Below, in pieces: positions 56,501-63,629 of a stretch of DNA of 64,000 bases. The notes beneath the pieces are model-generated. The model was not told the DNA's origin and made no database searches. It worked only from the letters and a program-made list of their open reading frames with translations. The DNA lies in NCBI GenBank assembly GCA_021604865.1, contig BQJU01000030.1, positions 1 to 64,000 on the forward strand, read 5' to 3'. Every line of letters begins with the position of its first letter. Position 1 is the stretch's first letter. This DNA comes from Saprospiraceae bacterium (lineage in GTDB: Bacteria > Bacteroidota > Bacteroidia > Chitinophagales > Saprospiraceae). Made by a program: the position numbers and the translations under genes.

Positions 56501-56741
56501 TTAAATTGGTCCCCTGCTTTACCTTTATTTCAAACAAACCATCTACATCAGTAATGGTGCCGGCCTGATCATCAGTAAGCACATTGACACCAATTAAAGT
56601 TTCCTGATTAGATGAAGCCGTCACTTTTCCTTTTACATTTATATCGTTTTGGGCCTGACCTTGAAAGAGGATGACTATTAAAAATATTGGCGTAAACAGA
56701 ACTCTGAGTAAAAAATGAAGGGTATTTTTTGTATTCATCAA
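53595..56741 (-). CDS. SusC/RagA family TonB-dependent outer-membrane transporter
   Basis: A 1048-residue porin of the SusC type. After the signal peptide (ending GQAQ) comes a carboxypeptidase-regulatory-like domain (VKGKVTASSNQETLIGVNV, then GLFEIKV). A TonB-box-like EVVVVAYGTVKKSDLTGA and a plug domain (RIRGTSSINAGNEPLYVIDGM in pieces) follow, then a 22-strand barrel ending GGVQLTF, with a terminal Phe. It imports glycans too large for porins, powered by TonB. It pairs with the SusD gene and is the first structural gene after the regulator. Confidence 0.95.
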   Translation of the reverse strand: MMNTKNTLHFLLRVLFTPIFLIVILFQGQAQNDINVKGKVTASSNQETLIGVNVLTDDQAGTITDVDGLFEIKVKQGTNLKFTYLGYKDLEITVSTSEFLTIEMEEESEILDEVVVVAYGTVKKSDLTGAVSSISSEEITKVNPTSLDQALQGRAAGVQVNQVSGRPGGETSIRIRGTSSINAGNEPLYVIDGMLLNTDNGQTNVGAAAGSALNGLSAINPSDIESIEILKDASATALYGSRGANGVVLITTKKGGEDRAAMTFSASYGVQQVQNQLELLDGEDFAHYINAYNKEQGFPVDVRYIIPEEIGKGTDWQDAIFRDAPIQNYQLGFTGGSQKTNYAISGGYFQQDGIILNSDFERYNFRVNLEHNVSDRFSVGSSIGLSHIKSNGVLTGSQGTGTLLPGATVSAVLFQPTLPVLNPNRPGGYTFQDDRGRNIGNPVADALETDNLSLNSRVIASMYGAFNIFENLAFKASLGIDGFSVKENRFVPNFLKRTEPNNGEAVVGTVDGMTWLSEFTLNYNQKFAERHAVDALVGYSIQGFKAERLFAFALDYQDNRTGYHSLSSALNPQPPATGESSWGILSYLGRVNYSFDNKFLVTLTGRLDGSSKFGKNSKYGFFPSASVAYKLHQEDFIKKLDVFSTLKVRVSYGVIGNQEIPSFTSLATVGPLGQGTFTNTESYIGFEPLRFPNPDLKWERTNQFDLGIDMDFFDGRIGLVVDVYSKNTTDLLLNTPIPTTSGFSSFLSNIGELRNQGFELNINSRNTTGKFSWKTNINFSINQNEIISLVNGNDIPVPGVLHVPAGWSFLREGQSIGTFFGLQSDGIFQSNEEANAAAQLLGQNAKAGDRKYVDWNGRDIEGNLTGQPDGVISEADRQILGSAMPDFIWSMTNNFEYKNFDLSIFLTGSQGNEMVNAYLFEIGTLQGETNVLREYWENRWTPENPNNEYPKVAPNERNIFSDAQIEDASYVRIKNITLGYTFPQKITEKVKIKRTRIYVSATNLLTLTNYSGYDPEVFAFGQNSLLQGIDYGGYPLSRTILGGVQLTF

Positions 56742-56774
56742 AGTGTCGTTTTAAATAAATCAGAACCAAATGAA

Positions 56775-56788
56775 ATTGTTTATACAAT
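56775..56788. promoter_or_regulatory. HutC-type GntR operator candidate in the susC promoter region
   Basis: ATTGTTTATACAAT has inverted arms ATTGT/ACAAT and matches the GT-N-TA-N-AC pattern known for HutC-subfamily regulators. On the minus strand it sits between TTTA and TTCATTTG, which resemble -33 and -7 elements 18 bp apart. A similar palindrome, TATGTTCGTACATA (57529-57542), overlaps the regulator's own start codon. Confidence 0.5.
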
Positions 56789-56791
56789 CTC

Positions 56792-57541
56792 TTAAATTCT
56801 CTGTAACTCAATGAAATAGGTAAAACTATCCGCCCGGTAGTAGGTCTTATTAAATTCAACGAGTCTCCTGCCTTGGTCCGAAACTATTCGATACCTCGAC
56901 AAAATGGGGTCACCTATTTCAACATTCAGTTGTTCAGCAAGTAACCGATCCGCTTTTTCTGCTCTGATTTCCTCTTGAGAATATTGTACTACAGTATTGT
57001 ATTTCTTGTCCAACAATTCGTATAGTGGCTGGCTAAAATCTTCATCGAGTTCAAGATCGATCCGTGGATGAAACCAGGAGGTGGTAACGACGGCTGGTTT
57101 TGCTTCCGTTCCTCTTAAGCGATGTAACTTTATGATTCGTCTTCCTTCCTTTATTTTAAGGGCTTTTGCGACTTCGGTACTAGCAAGTTCTTCCTGAATT
57201 TGAAGGTCATAATTGATTACTTTCAGGCCTTTGGCATTCATTTCTCTGGTAAAACTCAACCAATTGTCCAGACGGGAGATGGTTGGTCGTTTTGAGACAC
57301 GTGTTCCCACTCCCTTTTTCCTTTCTACTAAACCGTCATTGACCAAATTGTTGATTGCCTGCCGGGTGGTACTTCTTGATACGCCAAGCCTGTTTGAAAG
57401 GTTGATCTCATTGGGTAGGAGTTCGCCATTCTGGTATTTAGGCAAGGCAATTATCTTTCGCAATAGGCTTTCCACCTGCAGATAAAGAGGAATTTTACTG
57501 CTGTGGTCTATGTTTAGCGCTATGTCCGTATGTTCGTACAT
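56792..57541 (-). CDS. GntR-family regulator, HutC subfamily (UTRA domain)
   Basis: A 249-residue repressor. The winged helix is at about 15-80 (IPLYLQVESLLRKII, then LPNEINLSNRLGVSRSTTRQAI) and the UTRA ligand-binding domain at about 95-249 (RRIIKLHRLRG and the final EFNKTYYRADSFTYFIEL). Such proteins sense sugar phosphates or similar metabolites; mannose 6-phosphate is a natural candidate in this locus. The start is set at MYEHTD, because the open frame continues far upstream without a sensible leader. It lies 50 bp upstream of susC and may be co-transcribed with the locus it controls. Confidence 0.88.
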   Translation of the reverse strand: MYEHTDIALNIDHSSKIPLYLQVESLLRKIIALPKYQNGELLPNEINLSNRLGVSRSTTRQAINNLVNDGLVERKKGVGTRVSKRPTISRLDNWLSFTREMNAKGLKVINYDLQIQEELASTEVAKALKIKEGRRIIKLHRLRGTEAKPAVVTTSWFHPRIDLELDEDFSQPLYELLDKKYNTVVQYSQEEIRAEKADRLLAEQLNVEIGDPILSRYRIVSDQGRRLVEFNKTYYRADSFTYFIELQRI

Positions 57542-57783
57542 ACTGTAAATGTAACAAAAAAAATTAACTCGTGATGATTGCCGCAGGGTTTCCCCCAAAA
57601 AATAGCCTCGAACTCCTGGAGGAGGATAAAAGGAAAATCCTCTATGATTTGATTGATACTTATATTCAGGATGCTTATGCATGATGGGCACAAACACAAG
57701 TCCCAGATTTTTTTTTGTCGCTATAAAAGCAAAAAAAAAATTGCTGAAAGTCCCTTCAAATATAAGGGGCATTCGAAAACTGC

Positions 57784-58090
57784 CGACAAAAGCTTGCAGG
57801 CCCTAACTTCGAAAATCATTGTGACTGCTTTTTGCTGGTATCAAACACTCCACCAGTCTCCTACCACCTATTCAGCCACTAAACATGCACAATGCGCGGG
57901 CGGGTTCCGGCATAGGAGCATTGACCGTTAAGAAAAAAGCGGTAACCGTACTGCTCAAGAAGAAATCCTGCTTGAGCTAAAACCGAAGAATAATAAGGAA
58001 AATCCTGCCCAACAATCAAAAAAGATCAAGCCAGCACAAATCAAAAAAGCGAGTTTATTTCTTCCACCCCAACTGGGCCGCTTTTTTTAG
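57784..58090 (+). repeat. Family 2 repeat, copy 2 with terminator-like tail
   Basis: The first 200 bp match copy 1 at 43.1 kb. The tail (CCTGCCCAACAATCAAAAAA and onward to a T-run) is shared with copy 3 only. The core carries CACTAAACATGCACAATGCG and GGGTTCCGGCATAGGAGC. Confidence 0.8.
58043..58088 (+). terminator. Terminator-like hairpin in family 2 copy 2
   Basis: AAAAAAGCG and CGCTTTTTT form 9-bp arms, with the T-run at the 3' side. Copy 3 has the same layout with AAAGCG/CGCTTT at 58642-58683. It could end a short transcript of the repeat. Confidence 0.45.
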
Positions 58091-58445
58091 GTCAATCCTC
58101 CAGCCGAGCGACTTTTTTGGTCCGTTTTTTCGTCGTGGAAAAAATGGACGAAAGATTATTTAATGCTCCAATGCTTAAACCTACTTACAACACTCAAACA
58201 AAACCCTTGACTGCATAATGCCGATCTTTAATCTATTGCTTTTGCAACCCCTCTGGCGGTAGACCGAAAGATTGTAAGAAAACCAATTCAAAACCTAATA
58301 GTGGCAACTAAATTGGCCTTGCAGGTTATATTTTGATCTGCTTGAATTAATTGGACAGATAAATATAGCATGGAAGAAAGCTGGCTTTCAGCGCTTTGCG
58401 GTCAACCAAATGAATTTGGTTGGTACGAAGAGCTACAAACACCAT

Positions 58446-58705
58446 ACGAACCTCCTACCACCTATTCAGCCACTAAACATGCACTCCGCGCGGGCGGGTT
58501 CCGGCATAGGAGCATTGGCCGTTAAGAAAAAAGCGGCAACCCGTACTACTCAAGAAGAAATACTGTTAGAGCTAAAAACAAGGAAAAAGCAAGAAAAATC
58601 CTGCCCAACAATCAAAAAAGATCAAGCCAGCACAAAACACCAAAGCGAGTTTATTTCTTCCACCAAACTGGACCGCTTTTTTTAGGTCAATCCTCCAGCC
58701 GGATG
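58446..58705 (+). repeat. Family 2 repeat, copy 3 with terminator-like tail
   Basis: It matches copy 2 from CCTCCTACCACCTATTCAGC through the tail to AGGTCAATCCTCCAGCCG. One extra C in the core shifts the frame relative to copies 1 and 2. Confidence 0.78.
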
Positions 58706-58877
58706 TTTTTTTTTGCTTCGGATTTTTTGACATCAAAAAAAATGAAGACGCCCGATTATTTAATGACCCAACTCTTTAACCTTCCTCCAACACTCAAACA
58801 AAAGCCTTTACCCAAATTTAAAAGGCAATAGAAGATTAATGTCGTCAACTTTAGGAATTTATTCGGTAAACGCCATC

Positions 58878-58897
58878 GGGCGGAAAAATTTCCGCCC
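58878..58897. other. Perfect hairpin upstream of family 2 copy 4
   Basis: GGGCGGAAA and TTTCCGCCC, nine-bp arms separated by AA. It is strong and GC-rich at the base, with no T-tract. Confidence 0.5.
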
Positions 58898-58910
58898 AAC
58901 CAAGGCAGCC

Positions 58911-59087
58911 ATCAAGCACCACACCAGTCTCCTACCCCACAATCAGCCACTAAACATGCACACAGCGCGGCCTCGCTCTGCCATAGCGGCTACGCGAAGG
59001 CGCGCGTGGGTTCCGGCATAGGAGCATTGACCGTTAAGAAAAAAGCGGTAACCGTACTGCTCAAGAAGAAATCCTGCTTGAGCTAAA
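58911..59087 (+). repeat. Family 2 repeat, copy 4 with nested GC-rich insertion
   Basis: It is almost identical to copy 2 over the core, from ATCAAGCACCACACCAGTC to CTTGAGCTAAAAC. The AATGCGCGGGC part is replaced by a longer hairpin-forming insertion at about 58965-59005. The terminator tail of copies 2 and 3 is absent. Confidence 0.78.
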
Positions 59088-59203
59088 ACAAATGAAAAAT
59101 CAGAAGACAAAAAGACCAACAATCAAAAAACTTACGAGTGAAGCAATAAGCATTTGGGGAACATTCGGGCCTAGCGAGAAGTTATTCTTCGCTGCCCAAA
59201 AGG

Positions 59204-60142
59204 TCACTGATCACTCCAAAATATTCGTTCATTAAATCTGGTCAGCTGGAAAGTTTCCTGGTGATTTTCCCATTGCACAATGACAGAAATGTTTCTAATT
59301 TTTCTGTTAAATGATTTCCAAAGTAATTCATACCTGGCCTGTGGTTTCTTTGAGAGAGGAAAGGAAAACAGATGAAGACTTGTTTTATCGTTTTGATTGG
59401 ATTGAATGCTTCGGATAATCATAGGTGTGTCGTCCATAGTCATTTCAATCAGCCTGCCAAGTATATTTGAATCAGAAGATGCTGCATAATTTTCACCTAT
59501 GATCGATGCTAATTGACCAGCCGGAATACGGAGGAGGCAGCTAGGTATGGAATCTTCCATATTGATAAAAATATTCGTTTCTCTATTGGTTTGATCTTCC
59601 TGTGATAACGACAAAGAACAAATGGCACCTTTCATCAAATCAAACTGATTGTTCTGTACCAATTTACCGTCTACTTCCAATATCATCAAAGCAGGAATTA
59701 AAGGAAATTTCTCACCAAAATTTTGACTTATCATCAATTCTTTTGCCCCAGTATCCAACTTGTATTTAAAGGTGTATTCCAGACGATTTTTCAATAAATC
59801 GGCCCATAAGATGGTTTGAGTATCAAGGCTTGAGGTATAAAAGTCTAGTTCGTCCAGCTCAAGGGCACCACGCTCATTTTTTACTGAAAAGGTTTTTGCT
59901 AATTCCTGCTTATAGGCTGCCCCTGCCTGATTAATCTCTTCGATGGTATAAGTCCGTGTTGAATCCACCCCGATGTATTGAAACAGGATGAGGTCTTCAA
60001 GTGGCACCGTCAAATTGGCAATGACATAATGATCGCTCACATATATCCGGCAAAAAGTAAGGGAATAGGGGTGGCATTTTGCCAGCGTGAGGCATAAGAG
60101 CAGGGGGATTATTGTCAGGGTCTTTTTTATGAAGCTACTCAT
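59204..60142 (-). CDS. Exported hypothetical protein
   Basis: A 312-residue protein with a signal peptide (hydrophobic LTIIPLLLCLTLA; the Cys after it lacks a proper lipobox). The mature start, HPYSLTFCRIYV...VIANLTVPLEDL, faintly recalls the extracytoplasmic N-terminal part of HupE/UreJ-like proteins, but no membrane helices follow, and I do not assign it. The body is beta-rich with many polar residues. It lies 102 bp downstream of the GH38-type gene on the same strand and may be co-transcribed with it. Confidence 0.6.
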   Translation of the reverse strand: MSSFIKKTLTIIPLLLCLTLAKCHPYSLTFCRIYVSDHYVIANLTVPLEDLILFQYIGVDSTRTYTIEEINQAGAAYKQELAKTFSVKNERGALELDELDFYTSSLDTQTILWADLLKNRLEYTFKYKLDTGAKELMISQNFGEKFPLIPALMILEVDGKLVQNNQFDLMKGAICSLSLSQEDQTNRETNIFINMEDSIPSCLLRIPAGQLASIIGENYAASSDSNILGRLIEMTMDDTPMIIRSIQSNQNDKTSLHLFSFPLSKKPQARYELLWKSFNRKIRNISVIVQWENHQETFQLTRFNERIFWSDQ

Positions 60143-60244
60143 ACCAATTACTCAGATTTTACCATGAGGGCTGGTTATTGCTATTCCTTAATGCCTGTTC
60201 GTCTTTTCAAAACGATGAATCATGCTCTCAGGGAGGTCGCCCCC

Positions 60245-63200
60245 TTATTCTGCCCGAATGATCAAGAACTCCCAAGCCGAAAGCTTCAAATTATCCCCAA
60301 CCTGATCTCCTTTGGCTTCTTTGTTGTTGCTTCGATAAACTGCTTTCGGCGATTGCCATTGCAACGAAAATGTTGCATCATGATCAACGGCATTTAACAA
60401 CTTCACAATTATGCCTTTGCCATCTTTAGCGGGTTTGAGAGAAGTAACAATGACCTCATCAGCGCCAATAATTTGCAACAATGGTTTATGAGTTGTAGCC
60501 TTTTTTGTTGCCGGCACCACCAGCAGCGGTTGGCTTTGTGCTATGCCAAATTTTTTACGATCAGCGTCCGACCATTTTTGATGGGGCATAATCCGGTAGC
60601 GGGAAGTAATTAACCCCTCCTGGAAACCTTTATAATTGACAAACCAGGCATTGTTCATGACCCATGAAAACAAGGTTGTTGAAGGCTGATGTTTATCCAG
60701 CCAGGGCCGGTTGCGCATATCTTTCATCCAATCTTGCCCCAACATCGCTCCCATTTCTACCAGTGGGGCATCAAGATTAGCGACAGTTACCCCATAGTTT
60801 TCATTGGAAAAATCGACAAATCGCTGGGCACAAAAAAAGTTCTTATTCGCGCCCTTCAGTTGGTTTTTGTCTGGTATTAAAACGTGATATGCCTGATCAA
60901 TTCTGGTGGTAAAATCAGCGATATTAAAAGGGAAGGAATAGCGCACATTTTCATCTTTCAATTCTTTGAGCTTATCCACCGTATTCTCGATATCTATCCG
61001 ATCAAGGTCCTTAATCAACCGAATCTTTCTAAATACTTTTTTTGCCCCTGGAGCATCACTGGTGATGGTTATTTCGCTGAGGATCGGTCCTGATTCCGTG
61101 GGTTTTATCGTCGCATTCTCTGTTTTTCTGGGGTTTTCAGCATTGAGTCCAGTGTACCAATATTCATTAAAGCCAAACTTACTACCCGCATCTATTAAAT
61201 CATTGGCATTGCCCTTTTGCAAAATACTTTCAATGGTTCCATTTTTCCCAATTCGCATCGTGAGGTTTTTGCTTCTTAAAATATTCCCCGTTGTCGACTG
61301 TTCAGATTTGGACGATTTTTTTTTGCGCTTTTTAAAATAGTATTTCTTTGAGCTGAAAGGCTTGACCTCTTTGGCAATGAAGACGATTTCTCCATTTTTT
61401 AAAACTTGGAAAACCACTTCATTTTTATTTTCATCAAGCAAAACTTCGTTGGCACTAGTGGTTCTTGATGGTATGCTGACCAGATCGCTTCTTGTCCAGG
61501 AGCTTGTATTATACACCTGAAAATAGTCATACGCACCTTCCATTGTAGGTAATGCCTGTTCTAATAACACATCAGCCAGACTATCCGCTTTTAGGGCAAA
61601 GCCTTGTTTGACGGCCCATTGGTCTTTGGTGAAATCTCCATCCGGGTCCGATTTGCTGGAAATAGCGCCCCAGGTGTGTTCCGAAAACAGAAGGACATTT
61701 TGCCAGGCATTTGCAGACATCTCATGAGGAAAATCCGGCAATGTTTTATTCATAGCCCACAGCGCTTCTGCCTGTACCAAACGATCGGCTGTATTCCGGT
61801 TTATTCCGGTTTCTACGGCTGAAGAAGCGGCGCCATCTTCCCAATAAGGTGAAAAGTCGCCACTGTGGGTAGGCAGTTGATCGCCATACCTTTCTTCGAA
61901 TGCTTCAAACATCTGAGCAGTCGTAGCAATTCTGAATTTTGGATATGCATATTTTTCATTCCAATCCCTCACAAAATCGGGCATGCCGGTATCCGGCCCC
62001 GCATTGTCCCCCATGGTATAACGCAATTGGACAATATCATAGGGATAACCATCATTATCCAGTTCATTGAGAAACTTCAGAATAGGGGTGCCTCCTGATT
62101 TGTTCAGGGTCCCTAACAACCAATCGTGAAACCAGGAATAACCATGACCAGACATCCAAAACAATACCTTGTCTTTACCAGAAGGCGAAGTCCAGTAAAA
62201 GGGTATATCCGCCCAGGCATTAAAGGTATTTCCCACCTGATAACCACCGTTCGCCAGATGCGGCATATGGTTGGGGCCAATGGAAAAATATTTCACCCCA
62301 TTTTTCGCCAGCGCCGGAACAATACCCCAGCTATAACCAGGGACATCCGTTATCATTGCCGTTTGGGTTGTTACTCCGGTACTGGCTTCAAAGTCATTGG
62401 CAGCATCGGTGATGTGCATGAGTTCTTCTTCCCGTTGCAGGCCAGTCAACTCACTACCAAAAAGAGCATCCAGGCCAATCCAGCCATTTTTTACAGCTTC
62501 GATAAATTGCTTTCTTTTGTTTTCGTCCGCATTTTTAAGGTAGCTGTCTACCGCCCACATGATTTCTACATTCCATTTGTACCGGGCTTCCTCCGGATAA
62601 TCTTTTGTTTTTTCTGCCAAGGCTATGCCCTCTTCAAAATTCCTCCACTGCATTTGTTCCACCTCCTTTTGAAGATGGGTAAATCCAATATCTATATGAG
62701 AGTGAGGTAGAAAATAAACGTCAAATGCGCGGACAGGTTTTTGTGTCAAATCGAAGGTATGCTCTTTGTCTTTTACTTTTAACGTTACTTTGATTGGTTT
62801 GGCTGTTTCAACAGTATCCAGGTACAAGGTGTATTCATTTTCGCCTGGTTTTATTTGAACCTTTGTGTTCGGGAGACCCGCGATCATTACTTCGCCAGTG
62901 GTATTTATGCCCAAATGGTTATATTTAAGTTCTACAGGTTGCTTTAATTGCCCATCCTGTTTGGCCAATGCGGGCAAGATGGCTGCTGTTGCCGTAGTTT
63001 TTACCACATTCTGAAACGCCATATACCAGTCTGGACTATTGCTATTGCCACCAATGATCTTAATGCGCACACTTTTGCCGGCTTCATAATCCGCCCGAGG
63101 CAGGGTCAGGAACATAAACCCAAATACATCGCCTCCTTTTTTGTCGATCAATGATTTTACAAAGGCCAGTTCCGCTCCATTTTCTTGTCGAATGACCCAA

Positions 63201-63616
63201 TCCGGATCATTGGATTCCTGTACGGCATTAAACTGAAATAGCTTTTGGCCATTAACCAAGAGATCAAAATTGGCAATGGGGTTGCTTTTGCCTGTATGTT
63301 TTGCCAGCGCCATTTCCCACATAAAAGTGACGTATTTTTCCCGGACATTTGGCATAGGTTCTCCTTCAAATTCTATAAAGGTGGTCCCATCTTTGGCCCG
63401 AACCAATAGCGCAACACTATTATCCTGCAGGTTCTGTAAGAAATCCAGCCGTTCGCCTTCAAAAGGAGTAAGAAAACCTTGATAAAACTGCTGGGAACGC
63501 ACCGGCCATTCGTCCTTGATGTCCGTCTTTATCTGGGCATAAAGCCTTGGTTGAAAGCATAACAGCAATAGGAAAATTATGCTTAATAAAGCAGTTTTTG
63601 GGTACATGGCTCTCAA
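60245..63616 (-). CDS. Alpha-mannosidase-like glycoside hydrolase, family 38 type
   Basis: A 1123-residue exported protein; the signal peptide ends RLYAQ, and the start may instead be MYPKTA three codons in. An N-terminal beta domain of about 290 residues precedes the GH38 barrel. The zinc-site motif HSHIDIG is at 305-311. A candidate nucleophile Asp lies in AMITDVPGYSWG, and the last zinc His in SEHTWG. After a helical linker, a large beta-sandwich C-terminal part follows. GH38 enzymes cleave alpha-mannosides. The barrel departs from the classical enzymes in the second and third motifs, so the linkage preference is uncertain. With GH92 13 kb away it could serve the same mannan-degrading programme. 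Confidence 0.82.
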   Translation of the reverse strand: MRAMYPKTALLSIIFLLLLCFQPRLYAQIKTDIKDEWPVRSQQFYQGFLTPFEGERLDFLQNLQDNSVALLVRAKDGTTFIEFEGEPMPNVREKYVTFMWEMALAKHTGKSNPIANFDLLVNGQKLFQFNAVQESNDPDWVIRQENGAELAFVKSLIDKKGGDVFGFMFLTLPRADYEAGKSVRIKIIGGNSNSPDWYMAFQNVVKTTATAAILPALAKQDGQLKQPVELKYNHLGINTTGEVMIAGLPNTKVQIKPGENEYTLYLDTVETAKPIKVTLKVKDKEHTFDLTQKPVRAFDVYFLPHSHIDIGFTHLQKEVEQMQWRNFEEGIALAEKTKDYPEEARYKWNVEIMWAVDSYLKNADENKRKQFIEAVKNGWIGLDALFGSELTGLQREEELMHITDAANDFEASTGVTTQTAMITDVPGYSWGIVPALAKNGVKYFSIGPNHMPHLANGGYQVGNTFNAWADIPFYWTSPSGKDKVLFWMSGHGYSWFHDWLLGTLNKSGGTPILKFLNELDNDGYPYDIVQLRYTMGDNAGPDTGMPDFVRDWNEKYAYPKFRIATTAQMFEAFEERYGDQLPTHSGDFSPYWEDGAASSAVETGINRNTADRLVQAEALWAMNKTLPDFPHEMSANAWQNVLLFSEHTWGAISSKSDPDGDFTKDQWAVKQGFALKADSLADVLLEQALPTMEGAYDYFQVYNTSSWTRSDLVSIPSRTTSANEVLLDENKNEVVFQVLKNGEIVFIAKEVKPFSSKKYYFKKRKKKSSKSEQSTTGNILRSKNLTMRIGKNGTIESILQKGNANDLIDAGSKFGFNEYWYTGLNAENPRKTENATIKPTESGPILSEITITSDAPGAKKVFRKIRLIKDLDRIDIENTVDKLKELKDENVRYSFPFNIADFTTRIDQAYHVLIPDKNQLKGANKNFFCAQRFVDFSNENYGVTVANLDAPLVEMGAMLGQDWMKDMRNRPWLDKHQPSTTLFSWVMNNAWFVNYKGFQEGLITSRYRIMPHQKWSDADRKKFGIAQSQPLLVVPATKKATTHKPLLQIIGADEVIVTSLKPAKDGKGIIVKLLNAVDHDATFSLQWQSPKAVYRSNNKEAKGDQVGDNLKLSAWEFLIIRAE

Positions 63617-63629
63617 GATTTTATTTAAA

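Larger units (their letters stand above)
57542..59203. other. Gene-poor repeat cluster
   Basis: This 1.66-kb stretch between the regulator gene and the next minus-strand gene holds three family 2 repeat units and several hairpins, but no gene I can support. Short open frames occur in the repeats (for example 58380-58535 and 58410-58685), but each is broken in the other copies. The non-repeat stretches (about 58110-58420 and 58720-58870) are AT-rich with T-runs. Confidence 0.6.

Noticed and set aside
58380-58685. Two overlapping small open frames (51 and 91 codons) in the repeat cluster
   Set aside because: They lie in family 2 copy 3; the same segments are frame-shifted or stopped in the other copies, so I treat them as repeat DNA.
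57784-59087. Family 2 copies as integron attC sites
   Set aside because: I could not find the paired core sites expected of attC, the units do not separate promoterless cassettes, and no integrase is present in the window.
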